From positions 1 to 18,918 of the forward strand of contig JAQXKW010000097.1 in assembly GCA_029010655.1 (NCBI GenBank): a DNA stretch of 18,918 bases. The letters are read 5' to 3'. Each line of letters starts with the position of its first letter. Position 1 is the stretch's first letter. The notes below the pieces were generated by a model, which was given only the letters and a program-made list of their open reading frames with translations, was not told the origin of the DNA and did not search any database. The stretch is from Clostridia bacterium (GTDB lineage Bacteria > Bacillota > Clostridia > Oscillospirales > CAG-272). A program made the translations under genes and the position numbers. This document shows, one piece after another, positions 6,624 through 13,333 of the stretch.

Positions 6624-8483
6624 TTATTTGTCGGATTTATCCTCGTAGTCGGCGTCGTAGTAGGTGTTGCCGTCGGAGCCGGTGCTCTGACCTGCGCTCT
6701 GGTCAAAGCCCTGAGCGTTGTTTGGGTCAAATCCTGCGCCCTGTGCGCCGCTCTGCTGATAGAGCTTTTCGCTGACAGCGTAGAACGCTTTTTCGAGAGC
6801 CTCAGTATCAGCCTTAATAGCGTCAGTATTGCCCGATGCAACGGAGGATTTCAGCTTTTCGATAGCCTCCTTTACGGGAGCCTTCTCGTCCTCGGAAACC
6901 TTGTCTCCGATGTCGTTTAAGGTCTTTTCGCTCTGGAAAATCAGATTTTCCGCACGGTTCTTGGTGTCAACGGCTTCCTTCTGCTTTTTGTCCTCCTCGG
7001 CGTACTTTTCGGCGTCCTTAACCGCACGGTCAATGTCCTCCTGAGACATGTTGGTGCTGGAGGTGATTGTAATGTGCTGTTCCTTGCCCGTACCCTTGTC
7101 AACTGCGGTAACGTTTACGATACCGTTTGCGTCAATATCAAAGGTAACTTCAATCTGAGGAACACCGCGGGGAGCGGGAGCAATACCGTCAAGGCTGAAT
7201 CTTCCCAAAGTGGTGTTTCCTGCCGCCATGTCTCTCTCGCCCTGAAGAACGTGGATTTCAACGGAGGTCTGACCGTCTGCGGCGGTGGAGTAAATCTGGC
7301 TCTTCTTTACGGGGATAGTGGTGTTTCTGTCAATAATGCGGTTGAATACGCCGCCGAGAGTCTCGATACCGAGAGACAGGGGAGTAACGTCAAGGAGGAG
7401 TAGGTCTTTAACGTCTCCGCCGAGAACGCCGCCCTGAATAGCCGCACCGATAGCTACGCACTCATCGGGGTTGATGCCCTTGAAGGGCTCCTTGCCCGTA
7501 AAGTTCTTGACAGCCTCCTGCACTGCGGGAATTCTGGTGGAACCGCCCACAAGCAGAACCTTGTCAATCTGAGATGCGGTGAGCCCTGCGTCGGAAAGCG
7601 CCTGCTTCATGGGAGCAACGGTCTTATCCACAAGGTCTGCGGTCAGCTCGTTGAATTTCGCTCTCGTAAGGTTTCCGTCAAAGTGCTTGGGACCCGTAGC
7701 GTCTGCGGTGATGAAGGGCAGATTGATGTTGGTGGTTGCCATGCCGGAAAGCTCGATTTTTGCTTTCTCTGCGGCTTCCTTCAGTCTCTGGAGAGCCATT
7801 TTGTCCTGACGGAGATCAATGCCGTTTTCCTTCTGGAATTCCTCTGCAATCCAGTTTATGATTCTCTGGTCGAAATCGTCGCCGCCCAGTCTGTTGTTTC
7901 CGGCGGTTGCCAGAACCTCGAACACGCCGTCGTCGCTGATTTCAAGGATAGATACGTCGAAGGTACCGCCGCCCAGGTCGTAAATCATAACCTTCTGATC
8001 CTTATCCTTGTCAACACCGTAAGCGAGAGCTGCGGCGGTAGGCTCGTTGATTATACGCAGAACCTCAAGTCCGGCGATTTTGCCTGCGTCCTTGGTTGCC
8101 TGACGCTGAGCGTCGGAGAAGTATGCGGGAACGGTGATAACAGCCTGAGAAACGGTAGTTCCCAGAAATGCCTCGGCGTCAGCCTTCAGCTTCTGAAGAA
8201 TCATAGCGGAGATTTCCTGAGGGGTGTAGTTTTTGTCGTCAATGGAAACCTTGTGGGAAGTACCCATTTCACGCTTGATACTCATAACGGTTCTGTCGGG
8301 GTTGGTAATAGCCTGACGCTTAGCAACCTGACCTACCATTCTTTCGCCGTTCTTGGAAAAAGCAACGACGGAGGGAGTAGTTCTCGCACCCTCGGGATTG
8401 GGGATAACGGACGGCTCGCCGCCCTCGAAAACTGCAACGCAGGAGTTTGTAGTACCTAAGTCAATACCGATAATTTTAGCCAT
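6624..8483 (-). CDS. dnaK: Chaperone DnaK (Hsp70)
   Basis: Encodes 619 residues, typical of Gram-positive DnaK. It is the ATP-dependent chaperone that binds exposed hydrophobic peptides, cycled by DnaJ and GrpE. Seen: phosphate-binding IGIDLGTTNSCVAV (5-18), VITVPAYFSDAQRQATKDAG (115-134), NEPTAAALAYG (146-156), YDLGGGTFDVS (168-178), LLVGGSTRIP (310-319), the interdomain linker DLLLLDVTPLSLG (360-372), then the substrate-binding domain, the helical lid and a short disordered tail with Gln/Gly/Asp and acidic residues. A GGAGG site lies just upstream of the ATG at 8483. It is third in the hrcA operon, 41 bases after grpE. Confidence 0.99.
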   Translation of the reverse strand: MAKIIGIDLGTTNSCVAVFEGGEPSVIPNPEGARTTPSVVAFSKNGERMVGQVAKRQAITNPDRTVMSIKREMGTSHKVSIDDKNYTPQEISAMILQKLKADAEAFLGTTVSQAVITVPAYFSDAQRQATKDAGKIAGLEVLRIINEPTAAALAYGVDKDKDQKVMIYDLGGGTFDVSILEISDDGVFEVLATAGNNRLGGDDFDQRIINWIAEEFQKENGIDLRQDKMALQRLKEAAEKAKIELSGMATTNINLPFITADATGPKHFDGNLTRAKFNELTADLVDKTVAPMKQALSDAGLTASQIDKVLLVGGSTRIPAVQEAVKNFTGKEPFKGINPDECVAIGAAIQGGVLGGDVKDLLLLDVTPLSLGIETLGGVFNRIIDRNTTIPVKKSQIYSTAADGQTSVEIHVLQGERDMAAGNTTLGRFSLDGIAPAPRGVPQIEVTFDIDANGIVNVTAVDKGTGKEQHITITSSTNMSQEDIDRAVKDAEKYAEEDKKQKEAVDTKNRAENLIFQSEKTLNDIGDKVSEDEKAPVKEAIEKLKSSVASGNTDAIKADTEALEKAFYAVSEKLYQQSGAQGAGFDPNNAQGFDQSAGQSTGSDGNTYYDADYEDKSDK

Positions 8484-8524
8484 TTTGTGCCTCCAAAAAT
8501 ATTTAAGAAATTTTTATAAACTTG

Positions 8525-9133
8525 TCAGTTTGCCACTTTAACCATGGCGTATCTTATGATTTTGTCGCCCATCTTATAACCCTTCTGCAAAACGTCCGTT
8601 ATGACGTTTTCGCCAAGCTCCTCGTTTTCCTCGTGCATAACAGCGTTGTGCATGTTGGGGTCGAACTGTACGCCCGCCTCTCCGAATGCTTCGATGTTCA
8701 TTTTCTCGAAAACTGCAGGCAGGGAAGAGAGAATCATCTGAACCCCCTGGGCTACCTTGTCGGGAGCGGTGTAAGCCGTAGCTCTTTCAAGATTGTCGAT
8801 TATGGGAAGAAGCTGTTTTACTGCGTCTGCGGCGGCATCGGCGTAAATGCCGTCCCGCTCGGCGCGGCTTCTCTTGCGGAAATTGTCGTATTCCGCCGCA
8901 AGCCTCAGATATTTGTCCTCGGACTCGGCTACCTTTGCCTTCTCTGCCGCAAGCTCTTTTTCAAGAGCCTCGATTTTTGCTTTCAGCTTTTTTCCTTCGC
9001 CGTCGGATTTGCATTTCTTTTTTGCCTTTTCGGCGGTATCTGCGGCGGGGGGTTCCTTTTCGGGCGCCGCCGTATCGGGGGCATTTGAGGAGGTTTCCTC
9101 CTCAATGTCGATTTTTTTCATTTTTTCATCCAT
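8525..9133 (-). CDS. grpE: Nucleotide exchange factor GrpE
   Basis: Encodes 202 residues from the chosen start. GrpE releases ADP from DnaK. Seen: a charged, Ala/Glu/Lys-rich disordered N-terminus, a long coiled-coil helix (about 45-95) ending in YLRLAAEYDNFRKRSRAE, and the C-terminal beta domain with VLQKGYKMGDKIIRYAMVKVA, the family signature. The start is the ATG at 9133, which overlaps the hrcA stop in ATGGATGA (8 shared bases), with AGAGG about 9 bases upstream; this indicates translational coupling. A start further upstream (9163) would lie deeper inside hrcA and lacks a ribosome site. A Met four codons downstream is a weaker alternative. Confidence 0.96.
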   Translation of the reverse strand: MDEKMKKIDIEEETSSNAPDTAAPEKEPPAADTAEKAKKKCKSDGEGKKLKAKIEALEKELAAEKAKVAESEDKYLRLAAEYDNFRKRSRAERDGIYADAAADAVKQLLPIIDNLERATAYTAPDKVAQGVQMILSSLPAVFEKMNIEAFGEAGVQFDPNMHNAVMHEENEELGENVITDVLQKGYKMGDKIIRYAMVKVAN

Positions 9134-10214
9134 TGCTGTTGTCCTCTTTCGCATCCAGCACATCGCTTATGCTGTCCGTAATGTTGTCAATCATGGAAAT
9201 AACCTTGGTGTAGTTCATACGTGTGGGTCCTATTACGCCCAGCGCACCCACGGTTTTTCCTTCTTTTTTCACCGGCTTGAAAACAAGGGTGGAATTATCC
9301 ATTAATATAACCGGATTTTCGCTTCCGATGTAAACGTGCACTCCGTCCTCCTCCTGCTGACCGGAGGGCATCATGGGGGCGGTTTCGCCGGAGATAAGCT
9401 GTAAAAGCTCGTCTTTGCGCTCAAACATTTCAATCATGTCCCGAAGCCTGCCTATGTCGTAAAACTCCGGGTAGGAAAGAAGCTTGTTGACGCCTTCGAT
9501 TTTAATGTCGCCGCCGGTGGAGCTGATAGTCTGACAAATGCTTTTAACCACCGGGGAAACAAGAAAGCTGTATTCGCCCATGGCGCTTTCCAGCTCCATA
9601 AGAATGGGAAGGGTGTATTCGTCGCAGGTAAGCCCTGCCAGGCGGATGTTCATAAGATTTGCAAGCCGCCGCTTTTCTTCTTCGGGAACGGGACGCTCGC
9701 TGACAATGTTCTGCGTTCTGACAGCTCCGCCCGCCGTAACCATAACAAGCACCATACTGCGCTCGTCAATGTGAATAAGCTCGAATTTCTTAACCGTAAC
9801 GGAAGCAATTCTGGGGCGAACCGCAAGAGCGGTGTAGTTTGTCATGCTGGCGGCAAGCTTTAACGCCGTATCAAGTATACCGTCAATTTCCGCCTGTTTC
9901 TCCCTCAGCGCGGCTTTGAGATTTTCAGCCTCTGCGGTGCTCATTCTGTACCGCTCCACAAGGCTGTCCACGTAGAAGCGGTAGCCCAGCTCGCTGGGAA
10001 CTCTGCCGGAGGAGGTGTGGGGCTGTTCAAGGTAGCCCATGGTCTCAAGCTCAGCCATTTCATTGCGAATAGTTGCAGAGGAGTAGGAAAAGCCGCCTGC
10101 CTGGGTAAGATATTTGCTTCCCACAGGCTCGCCGTTTTCAATGTGGGCGTCGATAATCGCTTTAAGAATCATCTTTTTGCGGTCCGACAGAAATCCGTCG
10201 GTCTGCTTTGCCAT
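9126..10214 (-). CDS. hrcA: Heat-inducible transcription repressor HrcA
   Basis: Encodes 362 residues, close to the usual family length. HrcA represses chaperone operons by binding the CIRCE inverted repeat and is kept active by GroEL in characterised species. Seen: an N-terminal winged-helix domain with LSDRKKMILKAIIDAHI (about 9-25), EPVGSKYLTQ, and the strongly conserved SSATIRNEMAELETMGYLEQ followed by PHTSSGRVPSELGYRFYVD, then the GAF-like and inserted dimerization domains. The start at 10214 (MAKQTDGF) is chosen because a GGAAGTGAGAGG region precedes it. The open frame continues to a Met at 10280, but that would begin inside the CIRCE operator and adds 22 unconserved residues. It is the first gene of the operon and overlaps grpE by 8 bases. 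Confidence 0.97.
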   Translation of the reverse strand: MAKQTDGFLSDRKKMILKAIIDAHIENGEPVGSKYLTQAGGFSYSSATIRNEMAELETMGYLEQPHTSSGRVPSELGYRFYVDSLVERYRMSTAEAENLKAALREKQAEIDGILDTALKLAASMTNYTALAVRPRIASVTVKKFELIHIDERSMVLVMVTAGGAVRTQNIVSERPVPEEEKRRLANLMNIRLAGLTCDEYTLPILMELESAMGEYSFLVSPVVKSICQTISSTGGDIKIEGVNKLLSYPEFYDIGRLRDMIEMFERKDELLQLISGETAPMMPSGQQEEDGVHVYIGSENPVILMDNSTLVFKPVKKEGKTVGALGVIGPTRMNYTKVISMIDNITDSISDVLDAKEDNSNG

Positions 10215-10260
10215 AAACCTCTCACTTCCTTTCGCAGATTGTACTGAATTTTTCTCCGAA

Positions 10261-10287
10261 TTAGCACTCGTATGCCGCAAGTGCTAA
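10261..10287 (-). promoter_or_regulatory. CIRCE operator (HrcA binding site)
   Basis: TTAGCACTC (10261-10269), 9 spacer bases and AAGTGCTAA (10279-10287) match the CIRCE consensus TTAGCACTC-N9-GAGTGCTAA at 17 of 18 arm positions; the single deviation is the first base of the right arm. It lies 46 bases upstream of hrcA and directly after the -10 element, so bound HrcA would cover the transcription start. Confidence 0.95.
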
Positions 10288-10292
10288 TTTAT

Positions 10293-10322
10293 GATATAAA
10301 TTTACCACCAATCCCCTGTAAA
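10293..10322 (-). promoter_or_regulatory. Heat-shock operon promoter
   Basis: On the minus strand, TTTACA (10317-10322) and TATATC (10293-10298) have an 18-base spacer, and CIRCE begins 5 bases downstream of the -10. TTGAAT and TAAATT at 17 bases nearby are an alternative pair. Placement relative to CIRCE supports a promoter here; the exact hexamers are less certain. Confidence 0.55.
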
Positions 10323-10429
10323 TTCAATAACAATGTAAATATATATTGTGAACTTTTTGTAAACACGCCCGCCGATTGCTAAAAAACCGCCCGTGCTCCC
10401 GCCCGCCTTTTATCCTCTGTTTTTTCTCG

Positions 10430-10458
10430 TTGACCTTTTTTGATAGTTTTGTTATAAT
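10430..10458 (+). promoter_or_regulatory. Promoter of the Nudix gene (unit 1 of a repeated promoter)
   Basis: TTGACC (10430-10435), 17 bases, TATAAT (10453-10458). The same promoter, with nearly the same flanks, recurs at 12601-12629. A 20-base identity just downstream (10462-10481, equal to 12633-12652) shows that the two share ancestry, not just consensus elements. Confidence 0.85.
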
Positions 10459-10496
10459 AAGCAAAACGATAAATCGGAATTCAGAGAGGTTCATAA

Positions 10497-10931
10497 ATGG
10501 TAGAAGTAAAGTTTTATGACAGCATAGATGATGAATTATTGAAATTTGCAGTTATTATCTCTAAAACAAACGGTAAATGGATATTTTGTAAGCATAGAGA
10601 AAGAGATACTTATGAATTCCCGGGAGGGCACAGGGAAAACGGTGAGGATATTTTATCTGCTGCCAAGCGTGAATTGATGGAGGAAACAGGTGCGACAGAT
10701 TTTACTATAAAACCGATTTGTGTATATTCTGTCAAGGGAAAAACAAGAGCAAGCGAAAGCATTGATGACGAAACATTCGGTATGCTTTTCTTTGCAGATG
10801 TTTTTTCTTTTGAAGAAATACATAGTGAGATAGAGAAAATTTTGATTACGGATAATTTAGTGGAAAATTGGACGTATCCGCAAATTCAACCGAAAATAAT
10901 TGAAGAAGCAAAAAACAGAGGGTATATATAA
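10497..10931 (+). CDS. Nudix hydrolase (8-oxo-dGTPase/YtkD-like)
   Basis: Encodes 144 residues. Nudix enzymes hydrolyse nucleoside diphosphates linked to another moiety, releasing phosphate or a mononucleotide. The Nudix box is complete: G44-x5-E50-x7-R58-E59-L60-x-E62-E63-x-G65-A66, which places the metal-binding glutamates. It is preceded by a family-typical KHRERDTYEFPGGH segment that recalls the YtkD-like nucleotide pool sanitising group, but the substrate cannot be settled from sequence. AGAGG lies 7 bases before the ATG. The gene is AT-richer and uses more AAA, GAA, ATT and TTA codons than the adjacent chaperone genes. It stands alone between its own promoter and stem-loop, which suggests acquisition as a unit. 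Confidence 0.9.
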   Translation: MVEVKFYDSIDDELLKFAVIISKTNGKWIFCKHRERDTYEFPGGHRENGEDILSAAKRELMEETGATDFTIKPICVYSVKGKTRASESIDDETFGMLFFADVFSFEEIHSEIEKILITDNLVENWTYPQIQPKIIEEAKNRGYI

Positions 10932-10955
10932 ACTCCTGTTTGTCTGTATAAAAAC

Positions 10956-10983
10956 GCCTGAGGAAACTGCGGTTTTCTCAGGC
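10956..10983 (+). terminator. Stem-loop after the Nudix gene
   Basis: A 12-bp stem (10956-10967 with 10972-10983, one G-T wobble) has a TGCG loop closed by C-G, a UNCG-type tetraloop. The following sequence is not T-rich, so termination may be weak. Its inner part (GAAAC-TGCG-GTTTTC) recurs in the stem-loops at 11936-11974 and 13334-13366. Confidence 0.6.
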
Positions 10984-11032
10984 TCACTTATTTCGGCTTT
11001 TGAAGGCAATGCGGTTCATTTGTTTCCCCCCG

Positions 11033-11062
11033 TTGACCTTACCCGGAGAATTCTGCTATAAT
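11033..11062 (+). promoter_or_regulatory. Promoter of the XRE regulator gene (unit 2)
   Basis: TTGACC (11033-11038), 18 bases, TATAAT (11057-11062). The stretch upstream of the -35 (about 11011-11040: GCGGTTCATTTGT, a C run, then GTTGACCTT) closely matches 12580-12608 before the DUF1349 gene. Confidence 0.8.
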
Positions 11063-11078
11063 TAAGAAGAACCGCAAA

Positions 11079-11141
11079 GCCGATCACGGGGCTGTGAATA
11101 AATCTCACAGCCGGACATATGTGTCGGGCATGAAAATCGGC
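11079..11141 (+). other. Structured 5' leader of the XRE regulator gene
   Basis: The leader between the promoter and the start codon is about 145 bases. GCCGAT (11079-11084) can pair with ATCGGC (11136-11141), enclosing a perfect 8-bp hairpin (11090-11097 with 11105-11112, loop of 7) and a small GACA/TGTC hairpin (11114-11117 with 11122-11125). This gives a three-way junction. It does not match a riboswitch class I recognise. It may be a regulatory RNA fold or chance pairing. Confidence 0.35.
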
Positions 11142-11211
11142 ATTTTCTCACTTTATGTCGTGTTAAAAGGCGAGACCTTAATGTATTCTGTTAATCAAGG
11201 AGGTTTTGCAG

Positions 11212-11886
11212 ATGGATCAGAAAAAAGTAGGTCTTTTTTTGAAAACACTTCGCAAAGAAAAAAACATAACTCAAGAAGTGTTAGCCGAAGCACTGAATGT
11301 GTCCGGCAGAACAGTATCAAGATGGGAAACGGGGAGCAATATGCCGGACATAAGCCTTTTGGCCGAACTTTCCGAATTCTATCAGGTCAGCATACCCGAG
11401 ATAATTAACGGAGAAAGGAAAAGTGAGAATATGAATGAGGAAACAAAAGCAACCGCCTTAAAAATGGCGGAATACAGTAAAAATGAGCAAAAAACTCAAA
11501 AGAGGAAAATAATAAGCGCATGTCTTATGCTTTTCGGCGTGTTTATTATTATTTCCGCTTTGGCAATTTTTCCGAACGAAAGCAGTTGGGGAAGTATTTA
11601 TGCAACCGTGGGAGGTGCCGTATTAACCGCAGGAGTTTATTTGGCGGTTAAATCCGTGACGGTAAAAATGACCCCGCAGATACTTAGCATTGTCGGGTGC
11701 GCCGTTGTTCTGTTCGGAATTTTTACGGTTTCGGATTATATAGCAGTTACCGAGTTCCGTCAGGTTCCCAGATTCAGCTATGAAAAATCTTACGGCGAAA
11801 ATGAAGTTGAACACAAAACCTTGTTTTATACGGTCATTCAAAAAAATCCGGGCACAGCCCATGAAAGTGTTGAAATTGTAAAATAA
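11212..11886 (+). CDS. XRE-family regulator with three C-terminal membrane helices
   Basis: Encodes 224 residues from the ATG at 11212, chosen because AAGGAGG (11197-11203) lies 8 bases upstream; the frame also has a TTG two codons earlier without proper spacing. Residues about 6-60 are a helix-turn-helix of the XRE/Cro type (LFLKTLRKEKNITQEVLAEA, then VSGRTVSRWETGSNMPDISLL). Residues about 67-98 are a charged linker. Three hydrophobic helices follow (about 100-120, 127-146, 155-178), then a polar tail of about 45 residues. The layout suggests a membrane-tethered DNA-binding regulator; its signal and targets are unknown. It stands alone, with a related promoter and a strong terminator. Tail function is not recognised. 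Confidence 0.85.
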   Translation: MDQKKVGLFLKTLRKEKNITQEVLAEALNVSGRTVSRWETGSNMPDISLLAELSEFYQVSIPEIINGERKSENMNEETKATALKMAEYSKNEQKTQKRKIISACLMLFGVFIIISALAIFPNESSWGSIYATVGGAVLTAGVYLAVKSVTVKMTPQILSIVGCAVVLFGIFTVSDYIAVTEFRQVPRFSYEKSYGENEVEHKTLFYTVIQKNPGTAHESVEIVK

Positions 11887-11935
11887 CTCAATGACTGTTG
11901 AGGATAGGTTGATTTCTCCCTGTTTTCAAATATGT

Positions 11936-11974
11936 AAAAAGCCATGGAAAACTGCGGTTTTCCATGGCTTTTTT
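11936..11974 (+). terminator. Terminator after the XRE regulator gene
   Basis: A perfect 17-bp stem (11936-11952 with 11957-11973) has a C-TGCG-G tetraloop, with a run of A before and T after, so it could work in both directions. Its inner 26 bases are identical to those of the stem-loop at 13334-13359. Confidence 0.9.
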
Positions 11975-12004
11975 CTGTCCGCCCGTTTTCGGGCATAGCC
12001 CACA

Positions 12005-12031
12005 CAGTGGAGGACGGCACGTCCACCACTG
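12005..12031. repeat. Imperfect palindrome at the start of the repeat cluster
   Basis: CAGTGG (12005-12010) pairs with CCACTG (12026-12031) and GGAC (12012-12015) with GTCC (12021-12024), with one A-A mismatch between. It abuts the first CATTGCGAGG element and may be part of the same repeat cluster. No coding sense. Confidence 0.5.
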
Positions 12032-12064
12032 TCATTGCGAGGGGCAACGCCCCGTGGCAATCTC
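12032..12064 (+). repeat. CATTGCGAGG-type REP element, copy 1
   Basis: Begins TCATTGCGAGG and ends CGTGGCAATC; ATTGC pairs with GCAAT, and a variable inner hairpin GGGGC-AAC-GCCCC lies between. Frames through such elements give peptides like CHCEGQRPVAI and are not genes. This element type is widespread in bacteria. Confidence 0.85.
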
Positions 12065-12113
12065 TGCTGACGACTTGATGGCACTATCCGTCTATGCACT
12101 GTACCCCATGGTG

Positions 12114-12152
12114 TCATTGCGAGACGGGCGTAACGCCCGTCGTGGCAATCCT
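12114..12152 (+). repeat. CATTGCGAGG-type REP element, copy 2
   Basis: Same conserved ends as copy 1 (TCATTGCGAG and CGTGGCAATCC), but the inner hairpin is ACGGGCG-TAA-CGCCCGT. The inner sequence differs while its palindromy is kept. Confidence 0.85.
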
Positions 12153-12210
12153 TACTGACGGTTTTGCAAGTCGGGATGTCTGTAATTTGCTTGACTTCCA
12201 CTCCCTTCCC

Positions 12211-12231
12211 TCGGCATCATAATGATGCCGA
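12211..12231. repeat. Perfect palindrome in the repeat cluster
   Basis: TCGGCATCAT (12211-12220) is the exact reverse complement of 12222-12231, with a single central base. As RNA it would fold as 9 bp with a 3-base loop. No T run follows, so it is not an obvious terminator. Confidence 0.6.
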
Positions 12232-12290
12232 AACAGAAAAATCGGAAATCAAAGAGTCTTCTACATCAAGACGAGCAATAACACACGTAA

Positions 12291-12328
12291 GGATTGCCAC
12301 GGACGGCATTATGCCGTCCTCGCAATGA
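12291..12328 (-). repeat. CATTGCGAGG-type REP element, copy 3 (inverted)
   Basis: In reverse orientation: TCATTGCGAGG and CGTGGCAATCC ends with an inner hairpin GACGGCAT-A-ATGCCGTC. It faces copies 1 and 2, so the cluster is bounded by inverted copies spanning 12032-12328. Confidence 0.85.
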
Positions 12329-12405
12329 CCCTTTAAGAAACTGCACCGCACCACGCTCTGCTGTGGTTTGCTGTTCTCCCCGTCAGCGGAAATTCGGTAT
12401 CAATT

Positions 12406-12564
12406 CGTAGGGCGGTGGCTTGCTGCCGCCGTTAGTAAGCCTTCCCTTAATAAAGGGAAGGGGGACCGGCTCTGCCGGTGGATGAGTTGTGTTCTTACAT
12501 GCAATTACAACTTTATAAACGGCGAAAACCGTACCAGCGGCGGGAGACAAGCCCCCGCCCTACG
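12406..12564. repeat. Composite inverted-repeat element containing repeat copy B
   Basis: The left arm 12406-12431 (starts CGTAGGGCGG) and right arm 12538-12564 (ends CCGCCCTACG) are imperfect inverted copies of one another. Each arm can also fold as a GC-rich hairpin on its own. They enclose copy B of the dispersed repeat, giving a 159-base MITE-like unit with no open frame worth calling. Confidence 0.6.
12441..12515 (+). repeat. Dispersed palindromic repeat, copy B
   Basis: It has CTTCCCTT/AAGGGAAG arms (12441-12448 with 12453-12460), an ACCGGC/GCCGGT hairpin (12465-12470 with 12474-12479), GGTGGATGAGTTGTGT, and AGTTGT/ACAACT (12485-12490 with 12507-12512). The block GGGAAGGGGGACCGGC is identical to copy A at 871-886. 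Confidence 0.75.
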
Positions 12565-12600
12565 GGTTCCCATTTTCACTGCGATTCATTTGTCTCCCCA

Positions 12601-12629
12601 TTGACCTTTTCCGATAATTTTGTTATAAT
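12601..12629 (+). promoter_or_regulatory. Promoter of the DUF1349 gene (unit 3)
   Basis: TTGACC (12601-12606), 17 bases, TATAAT (12624-12629). It is nearly identical to the Nudix promoter from the -35 to about 23 bases past the -10, and to the XRE promoter upstream of the -35. Confidence 0.85.
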
Positions 12630-12668
12630 AAACAAAACGATAAATCGGAATTTGAGGAGAAAAACAAG

Positions 12669-13277
12669 TTGAATTTTGATATAAAGAAATTAGAATGGAC
12701 AAGAGAGCCTGATAGTTATTCTATCGCTGATAACAGAATAGAGATAACTACAAAACCGTTTACGGATATATGGCAAAGAACCTATTATCATTTTAGGAAT
12801 GACAATGCCCCTGTATTGCAAATTCGTACAAATGAGCGATTTTTTTCATTTACTGTAAAAACGGAATTTGAAAGTAAGCATAGGTTTGACCAATGTGGTA
12901 TTGTAATGTATCTCGATAGTGATAATTGGTTAAAAGGCTCAATAGAATATGAGAATGAAAAATTCCAGCATTTAGGTAGTGTAGTTACAAATAACGGTTA
13001 TTCTGATTGGGCAACAACTGAAATTAGTGCTGACATAAAATCTATGTGGTATAGGTTCAGCCGAAGAGAAGATGATTATTGTATTGAATGTTCTGGGGAT
13101 GGTATAACATTCAAGCAGATGAGAATTTGCCATATGTGGAAAGGCGGTGATGAAATTTGTTTTGGAATTTATGCTTGCAGTCCGGAAGATTCTTCGTTTA
13201 AGGCGGTATTCACAAATATGGAGATAACAGAATGTAAATGGTTGGCACATGATGGGCAAAAACCTGATTTGTGCTAA
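12669..13277 (+). CDS. DUF1349 (concanavalin A-like) protein
   Basis: Encodes 202 residues beginning with TTG at 12669, chosen because GAGGAG (12654-12659) lies 9 bases upstream and no ATG is close by in frame. The sequence resembles the DUF1349 / regulation of enolase protein 1 (COG3506) group, which has a concanavalin A-like beta-sandwich. Recognisable stretches are FSFTVKTEFESKHRFDQCGI, MYLDSDNWLKGSIEYENEK, VVTNNGYSDWAT and the late GGDEICFGIYACSP. The biochemical role of this family is not established. There is no signal peptide, so it is probably cytoplasmic. The gene is AT-rich compared with the chaperone genes, like the Nudix gene. It has its own promoter and terminator. Family assignment is by recognition, not by search. 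Confidence 0.8.
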   Translation: MNFDIKKLEWTREPDSYSIADNRIEITTKPFTDIWQRTYYHFRNDNAPVLQIRTNERFFSFTVKTEFESKHRFDQCGIVMYLDSDNWLKGSIEYENEKFQHLGSVVTNNGYSDWATTEISADIKSMWYRFSRREDDYCIECSGDGITFKQMRICHMWKGGDEICFGIYACSPEDSSFKAVFTNMEITECKWLAHDGQKPDLC

Positions 13278-13333
13278 CAGATTTGAATTTATATCAAATT
13301 AACAAATTCCCATTTACCAGTGAGATAAAACAG

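Noticed and set aside
7683..8459. 258-codon plus-strand frame opposite dnaK, and similar long frames opposite other operon genes
   Set aside because: They are antisense shadows of strongly conserved genes, with no ribosome site or recognisable domain.
10215..10280. Longer hrcA start at 10280
   Set aside because: It begins within the CIRCE operator, adds unconserved residues and has no ribosome site, whereas the start at 10214 has one and matches the family N-terminus.
11079..11141. Known riboswitch upstream of the XRE gene
   Set aside because: I could not match the conserved bases to a class I know; it is kept only as an unassigned structured leader.
11094..11408. GTG-started 104-codon frame in the XRE leader
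   Set aside because: It overlaps the XRE gene out of frame, has no ribosome site, and its second half only mirrors the XRE coding sequence.
12032..12328. CRISPR array from repeated CATTGCGAGG units
   Set aside because: There are only three copies, unequally spaced, one inverted, with palindromic cores and no cas genes.
11964..12604. Small open frames inside the repeat cluster
   Set aside because: They read straight through palindromic repeats, giving the familiar translation of REP elements, with no ribosome sites and no family match.
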